Shown in pieces: positions 37,506-46,567 of a DNA stretch of 64,000 bases. A model generated the notes under the pieces. The model saw only the letters and a list, made by a program, of their open reading frames with translations, was not told the origin of the DNA and searched no databases. Source of the stretch: JAEUMD01 sp036768475 (GTDB lineage Bacteria; Pseudomonadota; Alphaproteobacteria; Rhizobiales; Hyphomicrobiaceae); contig DAIPMW010000002.1 in the NCBI GenBank assembly GCA_036768475.1, positions 62,001 through 126,000 on the forward strand. The letters are read 5' to 3'. How positions within the stretch are numbered: position 1 is the stretch's first letter; each line of letters begins with the position of its first letter. Made by a program: the position numbers and the translations under genes.

Positions 37506-38219
37506 TCACCGGGCCGCGTTTGCCTTTGGCACCACCGAGCCGAGGTAATCGGTCAGGATCCGGTTATCGTTCCGTTCCATGCTTTCGACGACTTTCTGAT
37601 AGGCCTCATCGGCGTTGGGCGGCAGCGTATGCGCGATGCCGCGATGGCAGTCGATGCACGTCTTACCGGTTGTCAGCGCCTCCTGGTGGATGCGCGAGGC
37701 GCGCGGTTCCTGCACCGAATAGTCCATGTAGTCGAACTTGTGGCAGTTGCGGCACTCGCGACTGTCGGTTGACTTCATGCGGCGCCACTCGTTTGTGGCA
37801 AGTTGCAGTCGCTTGCCGCTGAACTTGTCCTTGGTCGAAACGGTGCCAAGCAGGTGGTGATACAGCTCGTTGGAAGCACGGATCTTCCGCACGATTTTGT
37901 GTCCCCATTCCTTGGGAACATGGCAATCCGGGCACGAGGCGCGCACCCCCGACTTGTTGCTGTAGTGAACGGTCGAGCGATATTCGGTGAAGACGTTGTC
38001 CTTCATCTCGTGACAGGAGATGCAGAACGACTCTGTGTTGGTGAGCTCCAGCGCCCAGTGAAAGCCGCCCCAGAAGATGATGCCTACGACGAAGCCAATC
38101 GTCACCAGCGTGCCCAAAGCTATTGCATGCGTCGGTGTCCAGAACCATCGCCAGGCTCGTGCAATGCGTCCGCCCCGCTCGGTTGGGGCACGATCCGCAC
38201 TTTCATACCGGTCCGTCAT
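37506..38219 (-). CDS. napC: NapC/NirT-family tetrahaem cytochrome c
   Basis: Predicted 237-residue membrane-anchored quinol dehydrogenase. One N-terminal helix (~27-50, ALGTLVTIGFVVGIIFWGG) and four CXXCH haem sites: CISCH, CPDCH, CRNCH and CIDCH. It passes electrons from the quinol pool to NapB-NapA in the periplasm. The start at 38219 has GGAGGGAG upstream; a longer frame from 38255 overlaps napB and is less likely. Last gene of the nap group. Confidence 0.93.
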   Translation of the reverse strand: MTDRYESADRAPTERGGRIARAWRWFWTPTHAIALGTLVTIGFVVGIIFWGGFHWALELTNTESFCISCHEMKDNVFTEYRSTVHYSNKSGVRASCPDCHVPKEWGHKIVRKIRASNELYHHLLGTVSTKDKFSGKRLQLATNEWRRMKSTDSRECRNCHKFDYMDYSVQEPRASRIHQEALTTGKTCIDCHRGIAHTLPPNADEAYQKVVESMERNDNRILTDYLGSVVPKANAAR

Positions 38220-38251
38220 ATCACGTCTCCCTCCGGTTCGATTGCGCTGGC

Positions 38252-38719
38252 TCATTTAACCTGCGTGGCGTTCTCAAACGTATTGCCGATCAGCGGTCGC
38301 GCATCGGCCTGCGGCACATGGCACTGCTGGCAGAAGTAGCGGGTGCCGGCGATCTTATCGAGCCTCACACCTTGGCGGTCCACGTAGTGTGTCTCCGATA
38401 CCTTGGGTGCTTTGAACTTGGCATTGCCCGGCCAATCATGACAGTTCATGCAGGCATTGTTTGTCGGCGTGATCTGGTAGTTGTCGATCTTGTGCGGGAT
38501 CAATGGAGGCTGCTGCCGGTATGCCCGTGAAAAGCCGCCATCGGCAAACGATTGGCGATCGACGTCGGGCGCCGGATTGATCTGATCGAGCGCCTCACCG
38601 CCGCCCAGGCCGCGAAGCGTTACGCCCTTGTCCTGCGCGACACCTATGCCGGCCACCAGGACGCCGGCCGACAGCGATAGCGCGATGATGAGAGCATTGC
38701 GTCCAATCCATCCTGTCAT
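38252..38719 (-). CDS. napB: Periplasmic nitrate reductase dihaem subunit
   Basis: Predicted 155-residue small subunit with a signal peptide (~1-28, LIIALSLSAGVLVAGIGVAQ) and two CXXCH sites, CMNCH and CQQCH. PLIPHKIDNYQIT with its axial-ligand histidine and the RYFCQQCHVPQ tail are typical of NapB. It accepts electrons from NapC and feeds the NapA iron-sulphur cluster. Confidence 0.94.
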   Translation of the reverse strand: MTGWIGRNALIIALSLSAGVLVAGIGVAQDKGVTLRGLGGGEALDQINPAPDVDRQSFADGGFSRAYRQQPPLIPHKIDNYQITPTNNACMNCHDWPGNAKFKAPKVSETHYVDRQGVRLDKIAGTRYFCQQCHVPQADARPLIGNTFENATQVK

Positions 38720-38752
38720 CTTCTTTCTCCACAGGCGTTTGCCGCGCGATGC

Positions 38753-39670
38753 TCACGCGACTTTTTCCAACGGTAGCGAGCGTGCGGAAAGTGTGTCCGG
38801 CGGCGGCTCACGGTCAATCCGGCGATCGAGGCGGTGCGTGAAGGTGAATACCCGTTCCGGGCAGACATCGATGCATCGCCCGCACGACGTGCAATCCCGA
38901 TCCGCTATAATCGCCGAGGCATCACCCTTTGCTTTGAGGGCCGGCGAGATCACGTGCATCTCAGGGCATACGGCATAACAATCCATGCAATCGTCGCAGC
39001 GTTCACGACCTCGCGCACTGACACGCAGAAAGCTGGTTGTGTTGAGCACCCCATAGAATGCACCAACCGGACACAGATGGCCGCACCAGCCATTGCGAGC
39101 AACGAATAGGTCGAACAGGAAGATCATTGCGAGAAGCGACGCTCCCCACGAGATCCCGAACAGGAGATTGCGATAGAGCGTGGTGATTGGGTTGACCAGT
39201 TCGAACGCGATCGTTCCGGATAATGCCGATGCGGCCAGCACGCTGGCCAAAAACCAGTACCGCGTCTGCGGCTTCAGCGCCCATCCCTTGCCGATGTCCA
39301 ATCTTCGCCGCAGCCAGGCGGCCAAGTCAGTCACCGGGTTGACCGGGCAAACCCACGAGCAGTAGAGGCGCCCGCCAACCAGCATGTATGCGCAAAGCAC
39401 GATACCGGCCCCGACGAGCGCCAGCGTTTCGGGTACGTGACGGGCGACGAGACTCTGGAGAACGATGAGCGGGTCGCTCAACGGAAGCACACCGAGCGTC
39501 ATCGATGATGCCAACGTTCCCTTGGCGATCCATACGCCAAGCCACGGCCCGCTCGCAAACAGGAGGAAAATGCCGGTTTGGCTCGCGCGCCGCAGGATCA
39601 GCCACCGGTTGGCCAGCCACAGGCCGTGTTGTTCGCGCGCCGCCGCGCCGGGATTGCGATTGGCACTCAT
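38753..39670 (-). CDS. napH: NapH ferredoxin-type quinol oxidase subunit
   Basis: Predicted 305-residue membrane iron-sulphur protein with about four membrane segments, a cytoplasm-facing CXXXCP pair (SWVCPVNPV, HLCPVGAF) and C-terminal 4Fe-4S motifs (CDDCMDCYAVCP; CTSCGRCIDVCPERVF). With NapG it offers a second route from quinol to NapB-NapA. Its start overlaps the napG stop (ATGA). Confidence 0.93.
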   Translation of the reverse strand: MSANRNPGAAAREQHGLWLANRWLILRRASQTGIFLLFASGPWLGVWIAKGTLASSMTLGVLPLSDPLIVLQSLVARHVPETLALVGAGIVLCAYMLVGGRLYCSWVCPVNPVTDLAAWLRRRLDIGKGWALKPQTRYWFLASVLAASALSGTIAFELVNPITTLYRNLLFGISWGASLLAMIFLFDLFVARNGWCGHLCPVGAFYGVLNTTSFLRVSARGRERCDDCMDCYAVCPEMHVISPALKAKGDASAIIADRDCTSCGRCIDVCPERVFTFTHRLDRRIDREPPPDTLSARSLPLEKVA

Positions 39671-40461
39671 TGCGGCACCTTTGGTATTGTCGAGAGCGCT
39701 GGCGGCTCCGGCATCCTGTCAGGCAGATCGATCATGCCGGGCACGAGTTCCTTGCCCCGCTTCTGCTTTTCCTCCCAGCCGCGCCGGTAATGCTTGTCCT
39801 GCGCACCCTGCGCGAGCGCCACGGGGAGCACGCGGATCGCCGTCTCTTGGAGTACGCAGGCTTTCTCGCACTTGCCGCATCCGGTACACGCGTCCGAATG
39901 AACGACGGGCTCGAAGATTGCATGCTTGGCAGTGCGTGCATTGTGCGTCATCTGCAGCGTGATCGCCTTGTCGATGAGCGGACACACGCGATAGCAGACA
40001 TCGCAGCGCAGCCCCTGCATGTTGAGGCAGGTTTCCCGTCCGGTCAGAACGGCCTGCCCCATGCGCGCTTTCTCGATGTTCACAAGTGAATGCTCCAGAG
40101 CGCCGGTGGGACACGCCTTCACGCACGGGATGTCATCGCACATCTCGCAAGGCACGGAGCGGGCAACAAAGTAGGGCGTACCGATTGCCGGACCATCGCC
40201 GATCTCGGCCAACTTGAGTGTGTCGTAGGGACAGGCGCGCACGCACAGTCCACAACGCACGCATGCGGACTGAAACTCGTGCTCGGGGAGCGCGCCGGGC
40301 GGCCGCAGTGTCGCTGCCGGAAGCGACCGCGACAGCCCGCTCAATCCGCCAAGGAACGTCGTGATTGCGGCAGCACCCACGCAATAGGCTCCGATCTCCT
40401 TCAGCGCCCGCCGACGCCTTGGATCGTATCCGCCTGTCGCGACATTGCTGGTGGCTGCCAC
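39667..40461 (-). CDS. napG: NapG ferredoxin-type protein
   Basis: Predicted 264-residue periplasmic ferredoxin. A twin-arginine-like RRRALKEIGAYCVG near the N-terminus indicates Tat export. Four cysteine clusters bind 4Fe-4S centres: CVRCGLCVRACPYDTL, CEMCDDIPCVKACPTGAL, CDVCYRVCP and CTGCGKCEKACVLQETAI. It acts with NapH in quinol oxidation. It follows napA by 41 bases and overlaps napH. Confidence 0.93.
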   Translation of the reverse strand: MAATSNVATGGYDPRRRRALKEIGAYCVGAAAITTFLGGLSGLSRSLPAATLRPPGALPEHEFQSACVRCGLCVRACPYDTLKLAEIGDGPAIGTPYFVARSVPCEMCDDIPCVKACPTGALEHSLVNIEKARMGQAVLTGRETCLNMQGLRCDVCYRVCPLIDKAITLQMTHNARTAKHAIFEPVVHSDACTGCGKCEKACVLQETAIRVLPVALAQGAQDKHYRRGWEEKQKRGKELVPGMIDLPDRMPEPPALSTIPKVPQ

Positions 40462-40502
40462 CGCTCGTTTCTCCTTCGTTCAGGCCGCCTAGTGCACACG
40501 AT

Positions 40503-43019
40503 CTAGGCTGGTATGACCTTGCACGCGCACTTCTTGAAATCCGTCTCTTTCGAAATCGGACAGGTCGCATCGAGCGTGAGCTTGTTGACGAGCTGCGATT
40601 CATCGAAGAACGGGATGAACACGAGGCCCTTCGGCACCTTGTTGCGCCCGCGCGTCTCGATACGGGTGACGACCTCGCCGCGCCGCGTTACGACTTTGAC
40701 GGTCTGGCCGCGGTGCAGCTGGCGCTCCTGCGCATCGTCTGGATGCATGAAGAGGACGGCATGCGTCACTGACCGGTGCAGCTCCGGCACGCGCCGCGTC
40801 ATGGAGCCTGAGTGCCAGTGCTCAAGAACGCGCCCTGTCGATAGCCACAGATCGAACTCCTTGTCGGGGCTTTCCGCAGCCGGCTCGTAAGGACAGAAGA
40901 TGATCGCTGCGCGCCCGTCCGGCTTGCCATAGAACTTGATATCCTCTCCAGCCTTGACATAGGGGTCATAACCTTCGCGGAAGCGCCACAGCGTCTCCTT
41001 CTCGCCGACGACCGGCCACCTCAGGCCGCGTGCCTTGTGATAGAGATCGAAGGGTGCCAGATCGTGTGCTTTGCCCCGTCCGAAGGCGGCGTATTCCTCG
41101 AACAGGCCTTTTTGCACATAGAATCCGAAAGCCTTGCTCTCGTCGTTGTCGAATCCCTCGGCTGTATCGCTGACGGGGAACTTGTTGACCTCGCCGTTGG
41201 CGTAGAGGATGTCGAACAGGGTCTTGCCGCGGTACTCAGGTTTCTTGGCGATCAACTCGTCGGGCCATACCTCCTCGGCCTTGAAGTATTTTGCGAACTC
41301 CATCGTCTGCCACAGGTCCGAGCGCGCATCGCCCGGGGCTTTGACCTGCTGGCGCCAGAACTGCGTACGCCGCTCGGCGTTGCCGTAGGCACCTTCCTTC
41401 TCCATCCACATCGCAGTCGGCAGGATGAGATCGGCCGCCAGTGCCGTCACTGTCGGATACGGATCGGAGACGATGATGAAGGTGTCGGGGTTGCGATACC
41501 CCGGATAACCTTCTTCGTTCATGTTCGGCGCAGTCTGCATATTGTTGGTGCACTGGACCCAGTAGGCGCGCAGCTTCGAGTCCTTGAGCATCCGGTTCTG
41601 CAGCACCGCATGATAACCCGGCTTGTCGGGAATGGTGCCTGCGGGCAGCTTCCACACCGCCTCCGCCTTGGCGCGATGCTCAGGTTTCATCACGACCATG
41701 TCGGCGGGTAGGCGATGCGCAAATGTGCCGACCTCGCGCGCCGTACCACAGGCTGAGGGCTGACCGGTTAGCGAGAACGGACCGTTGCCCGGTTCCGAGA
41801 TCTTTCCGACCAGCAGATGCACGTTGTAGACGAGGTTGTTCACCCAGGTGCCGCGCGTATGCTGGTTGAATCCCATCGTCCAATAGGAGACCACCTTCTT
41901 CTTGGGATCGGCATAGACCTCGGCGAGCCGCTGCAGTCTTTCGGCAGGCACACCCGATAGCTTCGCGGTGTACTCCAATGTGTAGGTCGAGACCGCCTTG
42001 GCGTAGTCATCAAAGCTGATCGGCGACATGCCGCCGGCTTTGTCGGCATTCTCCTGGCCCTGTTCGAGCTGGTGGTTGGGGCGCAATCCGTATCCGATTT
42101 TCAGGCTGGTTGTATGGAAGGAGACGTGCTTGTCGACGAAATCCTTGTTGACCTTGCCCGAAGTGATGATGTGGTTGGCGATGTAGTTGAGGATCGCGAG
42201 ATCCGTTTGCGGTGTGAAGATCATCGGGTTGTCGGCGAGTTCGAAGCATCGGTGCTCGAAGGTCGACAGGACATGAACCTCGCATCCATTGTGCGTCAAC
42301 CGGCGGTCGGTCAGTCGCGACCAGAGTATGGGGTGCATCTCCGCCATGTTGGAGCCCCAGAGCACGAAGGCATCGGCGTGCTCAAGGTCATCATAGCATC
42401 CCATCGGCTCGTCGATGCCGAATGTGCGCATGAAGCCCGCAACGGCTGAAGCCATGCAGTGGCGTGCGTTCGGATCGAGGTTGTTGGAGCGGAATCCGGC
42501 CTTCATCAGTTTGGCCGCCGCGTAACCCTCCCAGACGGTCCACTGTCCCGAGCCGAACATGCCGACCGCGGTGGGACCATGCTCTTTGAGCGTCGCCTTC
42601 CATTTCTCGGCCATGATTTTAAAGGCGTCATCCCACGAGATCGGCGTGAAGTCTCCGTTCTTGTCGAATTTGCCGTTCTTCATCCTCAGCAGTGGTGTCG
42701 TGAGGCGATCCTCGCCATACATGATCTTGGAGAGAAAATAGCCTTTGATGCAGTTGAGGCCGCGGTTGACGGGCGCATCGGGGTCGCCTTGTGTCGCGAC
42801 GATACGATCGCCTTTCGTGCCCACGAGGATTCCGCACCCTGTTCCGCAGAAGCGGCATACGCCTTTGTCCCACCGGATACCGTCGCCGCTGCCTTGGGCC
42901 ACAGCGTTTGTCGACGGCAATCCCGCCGCTGCGACAGTTGCGGCAACCGCGCTCGCCTTGATCATGTCGCGACGGGAAAGATCGCAGACTGACACGGTCG
43001 TTCTGTCTTTGCCGTTCAT
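40503..43019 (-). CDS. napA: Periplasmic nitrate reductase catalytic subunit
   Basis: Predicted 838-residue molybdenum enzyme that reduces nitrate to nitrite. The Tat signal is SRRDMIKAS at ~15-23, followed by a hydrophobic stretch. The 4Fe-4S cluster is bound by C55, C58, C62 and C90 (CRFCGTGCGILVG; LNCIKGY). The Mo ligand is C188 in NARHCMASAVAG, the Mo-bis-MGD family motif. Length is normal. The start at 43019 has GAGGAGG upstream; an in-frame ATG at 43037 overlaps the napD stop and may be used. Needs NapD for Tat proofreading. Confidence 0.96.
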   Translation of the reverse strand: MNGKDRTTVSVCDLSRRDMIKASAVAATVAAAGLPSTNAVAQGSGDGIRWDKGVCRFCGTGCGILVGTKGDRIVATQGDPDAPVNRGLNCIKGYFLSKIMYGEDRLTTPLLRMKNGKFDKNGDFTPISWDDAFKIMAEKWKATLKEHGPTAVGMFGSGQWTVWEGYAAAKLMKAGFRSNNLDPNARHCMASAVAGFMRTFGIDEPMGCYDDLEHADAFVLWGSNMAEMHPILWSRLTDRRLTHNGCEVHVLSTFEHRCFELADNPMIFTPQTDLAILNYIANHIITSGKVNKDFVDKHVSFHTTSLKIGYGLRPNHQLEQGQENADKAGGMSPISFDDYAKAVSTYTLEYTAKLSGVPAERLQRLAEVYADPKKKVVSYWTMGFNQHTRGTWVNNLVYNVHLLVGKISEPGNGPFSLTGQPSACGTAREVGTFAHRLPADMVVMKPEHRAKAEAVWKLPAGTIPDKPGYHAVLQNRMLKDSKLRAYWVQCTNNMQTAPNMNEEGYPGYRNPDTFIIVSDPYPTVTALAADLILPTAMWMEKEGAYGNAERRTQFWRQQVKAPGDARSDLWQTMEFAKYFKAEEVWPDELIAKKPEYRGKTLFDILYANGEVNKFPVSDTAEGFDNDESKAFGFYVQKGLFEEYAAFGRGKAHDLAPFDLYHKARGLRWPVVGEKETLWRFREGYDPYVKAGEDIKFYGKPDGRAAIIFCPYEPAAESPDKEFDLWLSTGRVLEHWHSGSMTRRVPELHRSVTHAVLFMHPDDAQERQLHRGQTVKVVTRRGEVVTRIETRGRNKVPKGLVFIPFFDESQLVNKLTLDATCPISKETDFKKCACKVIPA

Positions 43020-43033
43020 GTGATCCTCCTCGA

Positions 43034-43288
43034 TCATGCGGCCGAAACCGAATTGATGGCCGGCTCGAATTGGTGGTAGACGAGCGCCGCCGCGACGACG
43101 CCTTCGATGCGATGGACCGATGCCAGTTGATCGACCGCGAGGCTTACTGCCGTGTCTTCGAGCGTCACGACGATACGGCCGCCCTCCGCGATCTGGTGAA
43201 CCTCGACCCCATCGAGAGCAGCAAGAGCCTCGCAGACCTTATCGACACGGGCCGGCATTGCGTGGACCAGGACGCCGCAGATGTTCAT
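43034..43288 (-). CDS. napD: NapD maturation chaperone
   Basis: Predicted 84-residue ferredoxin-fold chaperone that binds the NapA Tat signal. ICGVLVHAMPARVDKVCEAL and the later VEVHQIAEGGRIVVTLE match the family. Its start overlaps the napF stop and its end lies next to napA, indicating one operon. Confidence 0.93.
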   Translation of the reverse strand: MNICGVLVHAMPARVDKVCEALAALDGVEVHQIAEGGRIVVTLEDTAVSLAVDQLASVHRIEGVVAAALVYHQFEPAINSVSAA

Positions 43289-43800
43289 GCGGGGCTCTCC
43301 TCAACTTGGGTTTGTGGAACGCCGATGGTGATGGCGCGCACAGGACAGGCCATAACGCATGCGCCGCATCCCGTGCATTGATCTGACACCACGTTCGGCT
43401 TTGCTCGTCCTCCGACTATCGGATGAAACCGGATTGCATCGTACTCGCAGCAATCCTGGCAGACACGGCAGGCGACGCCGCTCAGTTCCACGCAGTTTTT
43501 GTCGATGCGTGCCCGAAGCTGCCAGGGAGCCTGCCCCTCTTCGTGCGAAAAGCAGTCACGCGTGCAACTGTCGCGGCAGCGGAAGCAGAATGTGCAATAA
43601 CCCCGAGCAAAATCGACGATTGGATAGCCGGCACGTCCTGCGACGATGATGTTGGTGGGGCAAGCCTTGATGCAATCGCCGCAGAGGGTGCACATTTCGA
43701 CGAAGTGGTCGTCCGGATGGCTCCAAGGCGGACGAATCTGCTCGCCGTTTCCGCGAAGGCGGCTGAAGAGAGCACGTCGCGAACCTTCAGTTGGCTTCAT
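43285..43800 (-). CDS. napF: NapF ferredoxin-type protein
   Basis: Predicted 171-residue cytoplasmic protein with three 4Fe-4S clusters: CTLCGDCIKACPTNII, CFRCRDSCTRDCF with C-x2-C-x3-C spacing, and CTGCGACVMACPVRAI. NapF assists NapA cluster assembly. I chose the start at 43800 (MKPTEG) because it fits the family length; an upstream in-frame start at 43923 adds a region that does not resemble NapF. First gene of the operon. Confidence 0.92.
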   Translation of the reverse strand: MKPTEGSRRALFSRLRGNGEQIRPPWSHPDDHFVEMCTLCGDCIKACPTNIIVAGRAGYPIVDFARGYCTFCFRCRDSCTRDCFSHEEGQAPWQLRARIDKNCVELSGVACRVCQDCCEYDAIRFHPIVGGRAKPNVVSDQCTGCGACVMACPVRAITIGVPQTQVEESPA

Positions 43801-44105
43801 AGCTGCCCGGACCGTCTGCGGGATGAACCACGCAACCACCAGCGGCCGCCACGGAGCAAGTCGCGGGGCCTTTGCTCTGGCTGGAAATGACAGGGCGGAG
43901 TATGTGCGCGTGCAGGCGCCCACGTCTTAACAAAAGTCAAGCACGACGGGTCGCCGCCATTTTCATGAAAGGCGGCTCAAGGTCCGGTGTGTTCGCATCC
44001 AGCAAGCTTGCCCGGTCGCGCCGTGCGCGGGCCGCCCCGCAGTCGGAAGTACGAAGAAGGCGGCCAATGAATGCAGGGCGCGACTTGAATAGCGGTTTGA
44101 GAACT
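43801..44105. other. Region upstream of the nap operon
   Basis: About 305 bases between napF and the selenium-binding-protein-family gene, which reads toward it on the same strand. Expected to hold the nap promoter. I found no TTGAT-N4-ATCAA FNR/NNR-type site by eye. Confidence 0.4.
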
Positions 44106-45422
44106 TCAATTGAGCAGCGAGCGGTACACTTCTAAAGTCGAACCGATTGCTTTCGAATTGGGGCGTGCCGAAAATTTCATGTGATGCGCGCGACCAAGTT
44201 TCTCCTTAATGAAGTCGATCTCGAACCGCAGCTTGAGATCTTTTCCATCCCAATCATAAGCCTTGAGGAACTGGTCGTTCTCATCACCCTTCTTGTCCCA
44301 GTTGGCCAGCAGCGAGGTCGTGAAATAGACGCGCTTGCCGTCCCAGCTTTGCGAAACCATGTTGACTTGGTTGCCGATCTTCTTGGAGTAGACCTCCTTG
44401 GGCGCCTCGACGTTCGATATGTCGAACAGCCGTGTCGTGCCGTCCATGAACGTGTTGACCCATAGATGCTTTGCGTCGGCTGTGATTGAAATGTCGACCG
44501 GAAGAGGAATTTTCGACGCATCGCCGACATCGGCGACGGCCTTCGATTGCCACTCGCCGTTTGCGTCCTTGCGAATGAGCCAGATCTTCGACGTGAGCGC
44601 GGTTGAGGTCAGGGCCCAATCGTCACCCGGTTTCAGTGACCACCGGATCTCCAGCGGTGCACCAGGCACCGACAGAACTTTCTTCGGCTCCATGGACTTC
44701 ACATCCCAGACCACCATGGTGTTTCCGAATTTCTTCATGGCTTCGGCGTCTTTGACCAGGGTCCCGAGATCCATCATGTAGTTGGTCCAGCCGGTGAAGC
44801 TGGAGGTCAGCATGACGTTCTGCCCCGGGTTGATGCCGACATCGTAAGCGTAGCCATCGCCGCCCATCTTGTCGGTCGGCATCGGATGAACGGAGACTAT
44901 CTCTCCCTGGTTCGAATAGACGATGATACCTGTCACCCCGGAATGATCTTTCGCATTCGACAGGGCCTGAACAATCATCCGCCCCGGCATGGCGTAGAAG
45001 GTGTGTGGCCCCACGTAGCCGGTGCGTTCCGGCAGATCCGAAATCGTCTTATGCAGTTTCGGGTTGGCCGGGTCCTGGATGTCGAAAATGAAGATCTTGT
45101 TGTCGTCGAGTCGTCCTGCCCACAGATAGCGGCGGTCGTCTGTGAAACCGCTGTGGTGGGCTTCGCCGCGGCCGCCAACCGAGATCGAATTGATGACTTT
45201 GCCATAGTTCGGCGAGCCTGGAATGACGTCGATGGTGACGAACTTGTCCGACTCGTCGCCGACGCCCTTCATCCCCAGCGTCCAGACATGCAAGAACTCT
45301 TCCTGACCTTTGATCAGGGCAGCGGTGAAGGGAGAATTACAGGTCTCATCAGCTCGCGCATCCCAGGTCCCGCCAGCCAGAAGCAGCGCTGCCAGGCCCG
45401 CGCTTGCAATCACGGATTTCAT
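44106..45422 (-). CDS. Selenium-binding protein / methanethiol oxidase family (SBP56)
   Basis: Predicted 438-residue periplasmic protein with a signal peptide (~1-24, IASAGLAALLLAGG, cleaved after ARA). It has the SBP56 beta-propeller pattern: GRGEAHHSGFTDDRRYLWAG, GYVGPHTFYAMPGRM, MPTDKMGGDGYAYDVG and a conserved C-terminal HHMKFS. The GEAHHSGF and GPHTF histidines lie where metal-binding histidines occur in methanethiol oxidases. Some members oxidise methanethiol to formaldehyde, H2S and H2O2; the usual MtoX neighbours (SCO1/SenC, MauG-like) are absent, so activity is unproven. Upstream, GAGGAGGAA precedes the ATG. Confidence 0.8.
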   Translation of the reverse strand: MKSVIASAGLAALLLAGGTWDARADETCNSPFTAALIKGQEEFLHVWTLGMKGVGDESDKFVTIDVIPGSPNYGKVINSISVGGRGEAHHSGFTDDRRYLWAGRLDDNKIFIFDIQDPANPKLHKTISDLPERTGYVGPHTFYAMPGRMIVQALSNAKDHSGVTGIIVYSNQGEIVSVHPMPTDKMGGDGYAYDVGINPGQNVMLTSSFTGWTNYMMDLGTLVKDAEAMKKFGNTMVVWDVKSMEPKKVLSVPGAPLEIRWSLKPGDDWALTSTALTSKIWLIRKDANGEWQSKAVADVGDASKIPLPVDISITADAKHLWVNTFMDGTTRLFDISNVEAPKEVYSKKIGNQVNMVSQSWDGKRVYFTTSLLANWDKKGDENDQFLKAYDWDGKDLKLRFEIDFIKEKLGRAHHMKFSARPNSKAIGSTLEVYRSLLN

Positions 45423-46567
45423 CGTCGGTTCCTCCTCTAGATCGCTGAACTTGCGGACTGAATCGAGCCATCATTTTGCGGGCTCGCTCTGGATTCACAC
45501 CAAGGGTTCTCACACTCAGGCCTAAACCATTTTCTTCGCATACCTTAAATGAATTTACCCCGTAGATCTGCTCGTGGCGCGCAAGGTGTCCTGAGTTCAA
45601 CCTTTTGCTGGGAGTCTCATTCTAGATTCCGAGGTTGTGTAAGAATTACCGACAACCGGTCGTAATCTGAAGGTGGCCATGCGCGAGCAGTAGATCAAGA
45701 GCCTTGAGGCCGTCAGCGACAAGGACTCTATTGTTTCCGCCGCAGCGCATGATGCGCCTGCGCAACCACCGCTCTTGGACGCGATTGCAGAACCGGAGAT
45801 CGGCCGGGCCAACGCAACCGTCAACTACACGACGGCTCTGGCCACCGCTTTGGGCGATACGATGCCGCCGCTGAACCGACCGATTCTGGATGGTGTCGAA
45901 CGCATTCATGCGCTTTTGGAGCGCCGCGACCGTATCGAAGCGTTGCATTCCGGCACCGCATTGCTCCACGGCGAACTGTATGAGCATAATTGGACAGCGG
46001 GGGGCCTTCTCATGGAGGCCCGATATGTTGCGAGCTTTGTATGATGTGATGAACCATCCGGAACGGTACCGGGCGATGTGGCGCGACGGCGAACTCTACA
46101 TCGAGGCGATCGCCGACAAAATCCCTGCTACGGACGATGTGGCTTCGAACCGGAAAGCGAAATCGTGCGATTTCGCCAGCAGGCACATTGCGGATTTCGG
46201 AGTGCAGAGCGTCCGGCCTGCTTCGCCAGAAAAACTGCGTGGCCCTGGCTCGTCAGGCGCACACAAAACGCTACCCGTATAGTTGCTGTTTGACGTGCCG
46301 ACAGGCGCGCATGAAGCGTTGAGAATCTACCTAGTGACTCAGGTGTGGGAACCCGGTGCAATGCCTTGTCGTTAAAAGGAGGCAGGACGAACCAAGATTG
46401 ATGACCTCTTGCGGGGTGGCGTTATTGCCCGAACCCGCCCTAGGGGTTGGTATGGGATTTTTGGCGCTCAAACTATGCCCTCTTGACCTGCATGTGTTGT
46501 TGCCTTGGTTCGTGAACCACAAAGCATCGTTGGAACACAACTCTTGTCGCAAGCTCGCAAGCCCAAG
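45423..46567. other. 1.1-kb region without a confident gene
   Basis: The plus-strand frame 45694-46041 (preceded in frame by an ATG at 45679 and a TAG at 45691) has protein-like composition and could be an interrupted gene. A second short frame starts at 46025 (MLRALYDVMNHPERYR). Neither has a recognised family. No transposase motif or terminal inverted repeats were found. Best treated as a possible gene remnant. Confidence 0.35.

Noticed and set aside
41037..41711. Long plus-strand open frame inside napA
   Set aside because: Antisense shadow of a conserved gene in GC-rich codon context.
45646..46361. Possible transposase or IS remnant
   Set aside because: No DDE motif, terminal inverted repeats or target duplication seen.
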